From Margaritispora aquatica (Eukaryota > Ascomycota > Leotiomycetes > Helotiales > Discinellaceae): a DNA stretch of 64,000 bases. The position numbers and the translations under genes were made by a program. The stretch covers positions 1,054,001 to 1,118,000 of the forward strand of contig VJWN01000003.1 of the NCBI GenBank assembly GCA_007644065.1. The letters run 5' to 3'. The notes under the pieces were generated by a model, which saw only the letters and a program-made list of their open reading frames with translations, was not told the origin of the DNA and made no database searches. Each line of letters begins with the position of its first letter. The first letter of the stretch is position 1. Below are positions 12,367 through 23,512 of this stretch, piece after piece.

Positions 12367-12801
12367 GAGACCTTACAAACATCCCATGTAGGTAAATGTC
12401 GACTCATGTATATTTTCCTTCTCATCTTTTGCATCACTCGAAGCGTCGTTATTTGACGTTTTCTTCTGTATCGAATCTGCTTGACATAAGGTACGCAGTT
12501 AATTTTTCGCTGCTGCGTCGTTTTAGGAAAGTGCCAGCATGAAAACTCTCGCTTGAGCGTACCTGCCTATATTCATCAAGACCAAAAGGGTCCATTTTCT
12601 TCTCAGCCCTATCAAGAATCAAGTATGCCATCATCGTCACACATCATCACCCATTTCTTACCCATCTCCCTTCTCTTATGGTTAAAAACACTTCATGTGC
12701 CACTGCAGTTCTGAAAGCATAGGACCTTAGAAAGCACGCTAAATCGCTTCAAAGAACTGACACTCAATACCGAGAAGACATCAAGCGAGACTTTTTCAGT
12801 C

Positions 12802-15800
12802 ATGTCCTGCGATCTGAACTCTCCCTCAAATCGCGCAGGACATGATGATCTGCTTGCAGTTTCTGCGTACGGCTCTGGGGATTGCTCACCGGAACTTCCT
12901 CTCTTGTCAAAAGCTGCAAAGAAAGTGGAAGCTGACGCTAAGGAGACTGATGGCCAATCTGCAAGTAATGAAGATGACTGCCACGGAAGCGACTATCAAA
13001 GTCAGATCGGTACTGATATTGCCGAAGAGCCCGATCTTCTACCCCTTCATTATGGTCGCAAGAATGGGTTGACACGAGACTATTTGGCTGAAAAGTACAT
13101 TGAAGTGGAGGATCTTCGAGCATCTGCCAATACTGAAACTGTGGATAATCTGCATTTCCCTCAGTTCAGTTTCGGAGAACCATTCAAGGTGGAGGAGAGG
13201 CTATCTCTATCAAGAGATGGTGCTGCTCTACTTGCATCCATCGTGCGTGAAGAGACTGCGGCGACAATAGATCTTCTGGTAACTCCTATGCTCGAATCGA
13301 CGAAACGGATTGGATGGATGAAGCTTGATTTACCTTTATTGCGGAGTGACCACAGCACAGATTGCAAGAATTTTGCCCAGAGAGAAAAGCTCGAAATTGG
13401 TCTCAGTGATATAAAACTTCCATTAGAGGCAGTCAATGATGAATCTGGAGACGGATTGAGCTTGCCAGGACAATTTTGGAACCTCGGACCGAAGTTGCTG
13501 GAAGATATCAAGGCAGAAAAGATTGCCGTTCCCAAGGATACACTTGCATACCTCTCGAATTCTCTGAAGGTAGAATGGTCAGAAAAAGATAATCAGACAT
13601 TATGGGACAGCGAAGTCAGGTACAGCAAGGTATAAACCTCTATCCGATTACGAGACAGTATTAATTCTACGATAGAACCCTGCATTGGAACCTGTCACCC
13701 CTCCCCTCTCGCCTCTTCGCTGCAAGTGGGAGCCGTTCGAACCATCGTCTTCTGATTCTGTGTTCGATGTGCCCCTTATGTCTGATCCAATATCGCCTAC
13801 AAAGAAAGAGCTAGATGCAATAGAAAAGGAAATATTTATACAAGATATACCCACGCCTTTGAGAAATCGTAGGCTCGAGGAACCATCATCAGGTGCATCC
13901 TCAAGCACTTACGTTGACGATAACATCACTAAATTGGGAGATATCTACAGTCCACTAGCGTCAATAGATAGTAATGTCCCTCCATCCCCCATGCAGGAGT
14001 CCGAACGAGTTAGACGTGAAGATCTTAAAGTTGAAGAACCTATTACACCAGAAGGTCCACTCATCTCTCTTCCTAAAGCTGTTCGATTCAATGAGATTGT
14101 TGAAGAACTGAGATTGGAATCGCCTCAAAGCCGTTTCAACTCGCCAGACTTTGAAAACAAATTCTTCGAGGAAGCATTCGGTGCTACTGCAGAAGTTGTC
14201 AATCGGAAGCTTGAGCAAGAGAAGTTGATTGAGGCTGATGCAACTGCTCGAGTAGACGTCCCAATAATGGACTTTTCGAGATCAGACCCTCCTTGGGTAC
14301 GATTTGAACAGCACAAGAGCTCAAATACTTTGCTAGCCATGCAGAGCTCTTTTATACAAGATACCATCGGAGCAACCTCGGTCTGGCCAGGTCGAAGAAA
14401 GGGTGATCTAAAGTTGAGATGGATTCCATGGGATAAGGACCAGCTAAACACAGCCCTCGATGAACAAATCGAACACGATGCAAGCGTGTTTGACAGGTTT
14501 CTAAACTCTCCTCTTGATCAAAAAGTCATCGACAGTTCCTGCCTGGCATGGAAGCGTGCCGGATTGACGATCCTTGATGATAGTGAAGAAGACGATGATG
14601 TGCTTGAACGAGGAAATTTTATTCGAGAAGCTCCACTAGATATGACATCTCTGATCAAGAAGAGAAAGTTGGAGCTACAAGAAAAAGCAGCCATGGAGAA
14701 CGAATTCCACCCCGCAAAGCGACCGCTGATCGATGCAAGCATACCTCCAAGTGATCGAAATCCAGTGTCTCATATGCCAGCCACCGATTCGGGCATCATT
14801 TCAAAAAACCAAATTATCAAGTACCCGGATGTGAAGAATATTGTTAACCACTTATCTGCGAAGAAATTGCCAATGAAAAATGCACACGAAAACGACTCTA
14901 GTATACTTTTAGATGGAGCTTTCTCCGCTGAGAATTCTTTGAACAACTATCTCGAAATCCGGGGTATCAAGAAGGCTAAGCTCAGCGACAGTTCCTACTT
15001 TGAAAGTAATGCTACCAAGGTTTTGGAGAAGGCTCTTCCAGTAAAAGAGGTGGTAGTACCGCCACTTGGGTACCAAACAGCGCGAGCTGTTGCACTTGCT
15101 TCTCTTCCAATACCTACCATTCCGGCTAACGTGAATAAGCTGAGTGCAATTGTTGCAACTGCTCTCATGAAGCAGCGATCTCTGATCAAGCATATTAGCA
15201 GTCATCTCCCATCTATAGAGCTTGTTGAGCGAGACTTCTCTGCTCACAACATTACTATTTGGATGACAGGTTCCGTCACCAGATCCCCGATCGTTTCCCC
15301 ACTTGCAGCTGAAGCGGATCTGATCGTATCTGCATCTACTGGGATTGTAGTCACCACACTTCAGAAAATCAAGCAGAAGCTATTACCAGGCCAGAAAGGC
15401 AAGACGGCAATTCGCAGTCGGGTCGAGCAGGTATCTTTGAGATACGAGAAACTTGTAGTGTTCGTCAGTGAAGGGAGAGATGATGAAAGCACCAATGGGA
15501 TGGATGACAGTGACTGCCTTGCTTTAAACGAGTTTATAGGCTTCACGCTAGGCCTTAATCCCTCCATCAATGTGCAATTTGTCGCTGGAGGAGAAGAGAC
15601 TTTAGCGAAATGGATTGCTAACTCGGTGGTTCAAAACCAAGCAGCAGATAGAATAGAGCTACTTGTTGATGAAACATTGTGGGAGCTGTTCTTGAGGCGT
15701 GCTGGACTGAATGCATTTGCTGCTCAGGCTATCATTGCATCACTGAAGGCACCGGAAGGGGTTGATACCTCGAGTCCTAGTAAGGCTGGTCAATTTGGAC

Positions 15801-15916
15801 TCACTGCATTTGTTGAGATGGGCCACCAGAATCGAGTTGCTCGATTTAGCCAAGTTTGCGGTCAGAGGTTGCTTGAGAGAGTGAGTGCTGTGATTGATAG
15901 GAGCTGGGAGAGTTAG
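12802..15916 (+). CDS. Large protein with XPF/HhH-like C-terminus, possible Zip2/SHOC1-type meiotic factor
   Basis: Exons 12802-13629 and 13676-15916, with a 46-bp phase-0 intron, give 1022 aa. The N-terminal 700 residues are mostly polar, acidic and low in conserved motifs. A compact C-terminal region begins around residue 760. It contains IWMTGSVTRSP..., then EADLIVSASTGIVVTTLQKIK at about 822-842 and YEKLVVFVSEGRDDE. These form alternating beta-strands and helices like the nuclease fold of XPF/MUS81. The end, WELFLRRAGLNAFAAQAIIASL at about 943-965, resembles a helix-hairpin-helix. I do not see the ERKxxxD catalytic motif, so the fold would be inactive. That combination is known in Zip2/SHOC1, which partners Spo16 in the ZMM crossover pathway. 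The match is by architecture, so the Zip2 label is inference. The protein probably belongs to an uncharacterised ascomycete family. Confidence 0.8.
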
Positions 15917-16062
15917 TCCAGAATTCGTTCTGGGGATTGATATATTGCATGATTTGCTGCTGGCTATCTCTTTTAGGCTGAAGAAATATTGGGGATTCGC
16001 TTGTAGGCTGCTATGGCCAAAAATATGAGATCAGATTTGCTTGAATTTAGCTAAAAGAAGAT

Positions 16063-17704
16063 CTATAAGCTCCATATCTTGAGACTGTTGTCTGCGACTT
16101 GTGACGAAGACTGCGAGGATGAAGATGAATTAGAGAAACTGGACTCATTTTCAGAGCTTTCACTTTCATCTTCACTTTCATCGCTGCTTTTGCTCTCATC
16201 ACTATCACTGACATCTTGACTTCCTTGCCTATCTACAAATGACTTTTGCCCGGAGCAAGTTGCTACAACCGTGCCAGAGGTATGGATTATGGTAGATGAG
16301 ACTGGATCTGATGGAAGTTAGTAATGTATTTTAGGGAAATTTCGCGTAGATGCTTACCATCATGAGCTTTCCACTCCCAAGACCTCTCCTGTGCACCCTC
16401 AGTCATACCCACTCCCTCCCAGACACGCACGATCCCATCCACACCACCAGCCCATACTTCAGGCCCAGCCTCAGCATTGAAAACATCAATACCGAGTCTC
16501 TGAGTCGTATCTGCCTCTCTTCCACTAAGCCAAGCGACCAATTTGCCAGTCACTCGTACATCATATACCAAGATACCACTGCTGCCCCTCTCAGCCACAA
16601 ACAAGTACTTCCCACACATACTCCACGTTGTTTGCGACACGCCTTTCCCACTGATCCCCGCCATCTCATCCGCTGCTTCGGCAATACTCCACGTCGCGAC
16701 TGTGCCTCCCATACCGCCCATATCGTAGAGCCCGACCCAGCGGGTCCACGTCCCTGCTGCGAGCATGCCTTCTTCGCCATTTTCAGATGGTGGCTGATGA
16801 GACAACGCAGACACGATCCCGCGCATGCCGACACCGCCGCCTTTCATCTTGTGCCGCTTCGATGGGATGGTGGGCAGTCTCGTCACGGGGCCCTCGCCGT
16901 TACGCGAGACGTCGAAGAGGGCGATGAGGCAGTCGGTGCCGGTCATAAAGTGTGAGGGCGTTGACCAGACGAGCGAAGAGGGCGTGAGGTAGGCTTCTGT
17001 TGTGGGGCAGACGAGCTTGTATGTTGAGAGTGGTGTCGGGGTTGGTGAGAGGGCGTTGGTGAGACGAATGGGGAGGTCGTTTGGTGCTGAGATGTAGAGG
17101 GCTGTGCTTGGGTCTGAGAGGTCGTAGTATGGGTATGGGATTAGGCTGTTGACTGGTGTTGGGTGCAGGTGTGTTGTGTATGGTAGGAGGTTCATGGGCG
17201 AGGAAGAGGTGTCGAGGAGAGTTGGGGGGACGATGAATGTTCGGATTGTGTTGTCGGCGCTGGAAGTGAGGATGCTGGTTCCATCTGGTGCCCTGGGATT
17301 GTGTTAGCAGAGCCTTTGATGCGATGTATGGGTTGGGAAGTATACCATTGGGCACTCTTGAAGTAATTGGTCTCATCCTGATGCTCAGCAGTGCTCTGGC
17401 ATAGGTTTGGAGCTCCATCATTAAGTGCAGCTATGTTTCCCGCAGGTAGTGCATCTCTGAGTACCTGCTCTCGATTCCGACTGTTAGATATTGAGCAGCA
17501 GTAAACCTGTTCGGTAGATGCTACACATCTCGGTCTTCGCTGTGACGACATTTCCGTGTTCAATTGATGCGATTCATCCTGTACGCCTCTATGAGGTAAT
17601 GCATCCCCAGTTGTCTGTTCTCGGTCTTGGGCTGCTGCTATAGAGCCATGATAGGCTTCTGCCGTTGGAGCTATGATATCTGGAGATTCCTGTGGCACCT
17701 CCAT
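16063..17704 (-). CDS. WD40 protein, WDR79/TCAB1-like (Swt21 family)
   Basis: Exons are 17346-17704, 16358-17292 and 16063-16307, encoding 512 aa. The family binds small Cajal-body and telomerase RNAs in animals. The yeast relative Swt21 is linked to splicing. Diagnostic segments include APDGTSILTSSADNTIRTF at the first splice junction, SALVW-type strand sequences, AAGTWTRWVGLYDMGG, WSMCGKYLFVAERGS and VWAGGVDGIVRVWEG. Exon 3 contains PVSSTIIHTSGTVVATCSGQ, which closes the propeller. A long Ser/Asp/Glu-rich insert then comes before the final strand VADNSLKIWSL. Residues about 17-90 contain two related segments (QDREQTTGDALPHRG and RNREQVLRDALPAGN), suggesting an internal duplication in the N-terminal tail. 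Confidence 0.85.
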
Positions 17705-17989
17705 GATCGTCTGAATCGGCTCATGGTGGTCTGACGCGAGTCTGGTGTGAGAAGTTACTGTTTGGGAATATTTTCGTCATTTTCGGAGAAAGCTGTATTC
17801 GAGCGCTTTGGTATGGTTTGTCATGTGACTACGCGTGTGTCTCGCTGCCCACAACCGCTTGAGTCGCGACTCCACGTCTTAATCTCCGGAGTGCAGAGAG
17901 CAACTACGCTCTTCATACTATTGCACACCTGGAGGTGTTTATAGCATTGACAGCTACTAATCATTGTTACCTTACTTCAACTCATCATT

Positions 17990-18570
17990 TTGACCCTATA
18001 CTGCAATCGCAATGTCCAATTTATTTTACCACTCTCGGCCAAGACACCATGCAAGGACATGATGCTTTTTCGCGAATTTATGATTCATGTGGTAGCAATG
18101 CTTCGAAATAAAAAGAGTGTGTCAAACGTGACTCGAAACCAAGTAGCAATCAGCCAACACTTGGAGTGCTTAAAAGAAAATCGAGATTTTTGGGCGCTTA
18201 CCATGGAAAGTCATGTCAACTCATGCGAGAACATACTTGAGGTCAACAGGAGTTTAAGTTCTGGCCTACTTGCTCAGGGTGTTTCCCCTCCATCGAACCG
18301 GCAATTTAGATTTTGGCAGAATGATCTCAAGAAAAATCTTTATCCTATCACCAACTCTTTGCATACATCTAGGACAACGTTAAAAGTTCAGAAGGTAATC
18401 AAGCTGAGTTTTAGTATGCCACTGGCGATGCTTACGGAGATTTGTTAAATAGCAACCCTGTTTCCGACAGAAGTGCAGTTAAGGCAGCTCGGTTTCCATT
18501 TCCAAGGATTTTCTTAAATGGCAAAGTCAGTGACGACGATTTTCTATGGGACAGCGCAGTCGAGTGGTGA
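17990..18570 (+). pseudogene. Doubtful small gene or gene relic
   Basis: A 152-codon frame (17990-18448) has a helical, polar composition, including VSNVTRNQVAISQHLECLKE and FRFWQNDLKKNLYPITNS. From 18415 a second frame stays open to a TGA ending at 18570 and also looks protein-like (DAYGDLLNSNPVSDRSAVKA). The frames meet at a 20-bp GTAATC...TTTTAG string (18395-18414), too short for a normal spliceosomal intron. A 58-bp intron with the same donor and an acceptor at 18452 is possible but ends the protein quickly. I do not recognise a family. It may be a frameshifted relic or a small gene with a different structure. Confidence 0.3.
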
Positions 18571-19445
18571 TGTGTCCAGTAGAATACGCAATACGCGGAT
18601 CTGCTTCGAATGTATGTTTGTAGTCTCGCTTAGCAGTGCGTGACAGGAATAAAGAACATGACGCGGCTGCGCTATTGTACTTCTGCGGCTCACACCAAAT
18701 TGGATAAGCATCCTGATGTTTTACATTTACTCAAGCCTTGAACGAAATACTTAGGATTATTGCTTAAAGCAAGTAGGATTAGTGCTGGTGAGCATTCTTA
18801 GTAGTCTCAAGCTAAGCTTCACGCACAAGACATTTTCGCCTCATATATTTTGATAAATGATATGGGTGGGCTATAGGTAGAGGGACAATATGTACATCTG
18901 GGTAAATAATCTCGAAGGTGACAAGTTCTGATATTCTTAGAGCTTATTTGGAAAGTGAATTTGATAACTACTGCCTCTTGCACGCCGCTTTGAATTCAAT
19001 ACACTGCCTACTGTTGATCTAATATATTTGTGAAAGTGATATCAGGAACTACAATACCATCCCCTATGGATAGGTGATTATAATGATTGAACGATTTAGC
19101 TAGGTACCTTAGCTACTTACCTCAGGAACGATGAGGTTCTCGTGACTACAAGGTTTAGGCGAGACCGAGCTAAGCTATTTTGAGCAAGAGGTGGAACGTG
19201 CCAGATGTGTTCATTTCGTGTTTAGCGACCTACTTACCATCCTGCTACCTAGTCTCCATCACATGTCTCACTCTAACGTCCTTCAATATCTACCTGATTT
19301 TACCTCCTTAAGGTACTGTCATTAGAAAATACTTTAATACTTTACCTGTCTATGTCACTCAACTCTCTTCCATCTTCCATCTTCTGATTCTTCTCTTCAC
19401 CAACGATAAGAGCTCGATCAGCGCATCTCGCTCTAATCCTTCATC
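18571..19445. other. Intergenic region before BTB gene
   Basis: No convincing coding frame is present. Several TACCTTA/TAAGGTA-like strings cluster at about 19100-19350, just upstream of the BTB gene, and a CT-rich stretch directly precedes its ATG. The region most likely holds the promoter and leader of that gene. Confidence 0.45.
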
Positions 19446-20715
19446 ATGTCTTCCGATAGTAGCCACTCCAACAAGAGGAAAAGAATGGATTCAATAACTA
19501 CCGAATCCTCTGACAAACCAGACCCCATAATTTTCAGATCTCCAGGTCTGCCGGTTGACATGCGTCTCCTTGTTTTCAATCAGGAATTCCATGTTCATTC
19601 TTTAATCCTCAAGCTGTATTCAGCTTATTTCAGGAAGTTTCTCGACTCTGCGGAGAAGAGCACAAATCCTCCTTCATCCACATTATTTAGGTATGATTAC
19701 ATCTCCGCGGTTGACGAAGATGGGTATTGGGGGTTAGAGCCCGTTGCCACTGTAAGTATTTATTTATACATATGTATTGTTATTGCTTGTATCGTTTTCA
19801 TCAATTGTTAATTCTACGATTTCCGAACTGTTTGAATAATCATTTCAATGGAGACTTTCCCAAACACCAGGGATTTGGCACAAAATTAACAAAATCTCAT
19901 CTTCTTGTTTCATGTTTGGACGAGCATTTACTCATAAGGACTAGGCTGCGCCTCTCACAACAGAAATCATGTCGAAGATTAGTTCTCCAGCGATAGAGAT
20001 TAAGATGTTTCGCAGCCTTCTCTGTGCAATGTATCAAAGACCTTACAAAATTCATCGTCTTTCTGAGCTTCGGATACTACATCGACTTGCGGACTTTTAT
20101 TGCGCACTCCCCATTCTCTCTAGCAGCTTGACGGACGCACTACTAGATAGTCAAATATTTCAGAAGCGTATAGATGCTGAGTATAAGGCAGATCCTGAGC
20201 TTGAACGTTTCGAAACTCAGGCAGAGGAGATTATTCTCATTGCTAAAAGCTTGCGGCACGGCTCGCTCTTCGAGGAGTGCTTTATCCACCTCGTTGGACA
20301 GTGGCCGATTGAGGGACATTCAATCGATGATCCTGATATTTTGAGACTAATTCGCGAAGCTTACACGGAACTTTGCAACAATACAATGGATATCTTGCAA
20401 ATTCTGGTACGCGAGATGCTACATTATCCGACTATTTTAAACGCCAGTCTCGTCCAAGAGATGGATTGCTGTTTATGGGGAACTCATAACGTATCCTTTT
20501 ACAGGTCTTTACATCACAGCCTCAGGGAGGCGACGAGGTGGGAGCACGAAGGTCTGCTAGACCTCAAAGAGAAAGTGCAAGACTTGTTGGGAAGCAATCT
20601 CACATTTGCCCAAAGGTCCTGCACTGCTGGCGACAATAACTACTTCGATCACTTAGTATCTACCTACATCCTTGTGAGCAAATTACCATGGGATAAAGAT
20701 GAGGTAGATTGGTAA
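19446..20715 (+). CDS. BTB/POZ domain protein of fungal type
   Basis: Exons 19446-19751 and 19945-20715 give 358 aa, joined in phase 0 across a 193-bp intron that is long for this window. The BTB domain begins around residue 25 after a basic leader (SNKRKRMDS). It contains DMRLLVFNQEFHVHSLILKLYSAYFRKFLDSAE, the strand and helix pattern of the fold, then the conserved FRSLLCAMYQRPYKI segment at the start of exon 2. The remainder is helical. Proteins of this kind are abundant in Pezizomycotina. They are presumed protein-interaction modules, some acting as cullin-3 adaptors, but no specific partner can be inferred. The acceptor at 19944 was chosen because it restores the frame without a stop; other acceptors nearby do not. 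Confidence 0.8.
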
Positions 20716-22819
20716 CGGTTAATTTTCGAGCACTAATGACAGTATCTCTATTCTGCATTTCTTGTTCCTCACATCTATTTTGCTACCTCAGTATCTCGTA
20801 GGCAATATACATAAATCACGCAGGTAAGAAGATTCGATCACACGACCAGAATTTTCAGACCTCGGGCTTGTGTCGTGTGTAAAGACAGCAATGCCTATCT
20901 ACTTAAGGATTAGAGATTTGCTCGTCTCGCATAGCTTCAAGTTGACTTAATTTCTTTTGGACTATCTTCGGCTTTTCTGTTTTTCATCCGACTTGGCCTA
21001 ACTGCACATCAACCAGCGCTTCTTTACCTCAGAATCAAATCTTTCTACAGACCAGCATTGATGTTTTCTGCGACATATCCTCTCGGAGTCTACATAATTC
21101 TAAACCTCAACATAAATCAGCTAATCTCAACACCATTCTCGTTCTTCCGACTCTCAGCATAGTGATGCGTTAACAGCGGTGGGCCTTGATTTTGTGGATG
21201 TCCTGTCTGTTGTACTCCAAATGAGTTTCCAGGCAAGATCAAACATCTCTCACGGACTTAGGTACTAATAAGCCATAGATGTTCCCATCAATGAAATCAG
21301 CCCACGAGCGATTCCGAAGGAGTTTTCACCTACCTATCATCAAGGATATCGTTGAGCGTCAGTTCCAGATTCTTCACAATCCCTCGAGTCATTCTTTTTG
21401 GTCTTGTCAGATCCACCACATCGCCAATCATCTCCAATTTCAAACCTGGTAGAGTGACATCGTGCTAGCTCAGCTTTTGGTTAAGATCGCCCAAGATTCC
21501 TTTAACAACTCGAAGCATGTGTGAGGATTTTGGTTTCGCCAGATCGTTCAACTCGCGAATTGCGAGTTCAAGAGCTTGTCATTTTCCGACGCCTGTCAAG
21601 GATCCATGGCACAGTGCACATGCTAGCTATGTATATCCTATGGCGCCGGAGTCGAAGCTATCACCGGAGATGGGAACATATGAGATGCCGGGTAATGGAG
21701 TGCATATTTGAGCTTTGTGCTGGTGGCGTCGAAAATGCTTCATAGGTGTCATTTCTCGGATATTTGATATATTCGGTGCTGAGATAATTGAGACTTTGTC
21801 AGCTCCTCATTTCGATCTATTGACATGAAAAGAGGCACTTGGGCGTGCAACCGTAACAGTCGTCATTATGTATGAAAAGTATGAACCGTTTCAATCAATT
21901 TTGTCTGTCTATTTTCTAAGCGAGGCTGATGGGGGAAAATATCGGGTTGGGAGAATCACATAGCCTTAGGTAAAACTCTCTTTGAAGATAAGAAACCTAT
22001 TCAGAAATTCCAGAGAGCAAGCTGTTGTACTAACTAAAAATGTTCCTAACTGCAACCTTCCAGAGTAGAGAAAGGTAACATAGATTGCGGTTTTTGTAAC
22101 GTTTACTTGGGTCTAATGGTGTTCAATTATTGAGTGAAAGACGAAGATTCTAGGTTTTTGATACATATGAGTAATCGTGAACGATAGATTTCATAAATAC
22201 GCAAGGCCAGTGTTCACTAATGGCAGAAATGAAGCTATTCACAAATGCCAAGACATAATTGCCACCTACGTCAACAAACTTTATCCCCACCAACAACTTC
22301 ACATCTTTCTGAAAGAGCAGTAAAAATCAACAACCAAGCCATATCCCTCTAATTAACAACGTCAGTGAATAAGCTTTGCGAGACTTCGCAAGGACAGTCA
22401 AATCACAACATCAGATCTTACGTCCGAAACGGTCGGACCAAAAGCCTCTCCTCGCTTCGTGGGGTAACCTCACCCCGATTGGCGGGTTTAGACAACCACA
22501 TCGCGGAGCCTCTTCGACACGCGGCCAGACACTTTTGGGTTGCTGCATCGGGGAGTTTGGAGACGTGAAGAGGTGTTGTGCGGCCGTAGCGAGTTGGATG
22601 TGATGGTGCTGGTGGTAATGCCTGGTGAGTTGGGATGAAGTGGAAACTGTCTATATAAGGATGGCTTGTCACGGACTTGTCGTCTCATCAGAACATCATC
22701 CATCACTTCCAAGCATCAGAGAAAAAGGAATTGGGTTCAGACTTAATCCAAATCTACAATTCCCAACCCAAGCCACGGAAAATATCATTAACACCACCAC
22801 CACTTCGCGAACCATCACA
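20716..22819. other. Intergenic region, 2.1 kb
   Basis: The open frames here are short and overlapping, with no domain. A TATA-like element near the right end is listed separately. I see no repeats or RNA genes. Confidence 0.4.
22652..22660 (+). promoter_or_regulatory. Candidate TATA box
   Basis: TATATAAGG lies 160 bp before the ATG at 22820, consistent with a TATA-driven, probably regulated small gene with a leader of roughly 130 nt. Confidence 0.5.
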
Positions 22820-23302
22820 ATGTGCTGTAGAGGAAAAGCCTCCCGTCGCGGCTTTGGCTCTGGTCTTCGCGGTGGATTCGCATCTCACTGTGGTCCCAAC
22901 CGCAACTCCAACTTCAACACCAACACCAATCCGCAAGTCACGTTCATCGAACGTCGCGGCCCACGAGGTCTTCTTGGCCTGATCGGCTTCATAGCCGCTA
23001 AGCGAGCCGAGAAGACAGCTACAAGGCAGGAATACATGAGTTATCAGAACGTGCCTGAGACACAACAGGTTTATGGGTATGCGGATCAGAGGGCATTTCA
23101 GGAGCAGCAGAGGCAGCAGGAGGGGGCTTGGGAATGGGAGTGGGAGGATGAGAAGAGGGAGTTTGAGCGTGTGGGGATGAATGAGAATGGAAATGGGAAT
23201 GGAAATGATCAAGGTGGTAATCGTGAAGGAGGGGCAAGGTTTGAGAGAGTGGAGAGCTTGAATGCTACTCCACCTAGATACAGTGCGGTTATGAGGGAGT
23301 AG
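22820..23302 (+). CDS. Small hydrophilic, largely disordered protein
   Basis: A single-exon frame of 160 aa starts MCCRGKASRRGFGSG. The ATG at 22820 was preferred over the in-frame ATG at 22625. The latter lies upstream of the TATA element and would be in the 5' flank. The protein opens with paired cysteines next to basic residues, a context that can be palmitoylated. It then has a short ordered patch (VTFIERRGPRGLLGLIGFIAAKRAEK), a Gln/Glu-rich stretch ending in WEWEWE, and an Asn-Gly tract. No family is recognised. Small proteins of this kind with strong TATA boxes are common in fungi and are often stress- or development-induced, but that is inference. Confidence 0.65.
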   Translation: MCCRGKASRRGFGSGLRGGFASHCGPNRNSNFNTNTNPQVTFIERRGPRGLLGLIGFIAAKRAEKTATRQEYMSYQNVPETQQVYGYADQRAFQEQQRQQEGAWEWEWEDEKREFERVGMNENGNGNGNDQGGNREGGARFERVESLNATPPRYSAVMRE

Positions 23303-23512
23303 ATGCAGGGAATGGCAACGTTTGGGACGTTTCTTGTTCAGCTGTATATTTATTTTGCTAAGTTTATAATTCTTGTCACTTTTCTGTTATGAGCTGCGAC
23401 TAGAAAGTTCTATATTGATTTATATATCTAAACAAGTATACTGTCCGAGAAACTATAATATATACCCCAGTAATGCAAATGAAATCTAAATCATGATCGT
23501 CTACATCCACCT

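Larger units (their letters stand above)
11244..12801. other. Intergenic region with a strong hairpin
   Basis: This region lies between the divergent dioxygenase and Zip2-like genes. It has only short frames without recognisable content. Its one distinctive element is the inverted repeat at 12296-12366, listed separately. Confidence 0.5.

Noticed and set aside
16350..16955. 201-codon plus frame opposite the WDR79-like gene
   Set aside because: It is His/Pro/Thr-rich shadow of the WD-repeat exon, with no independent coding evidence.
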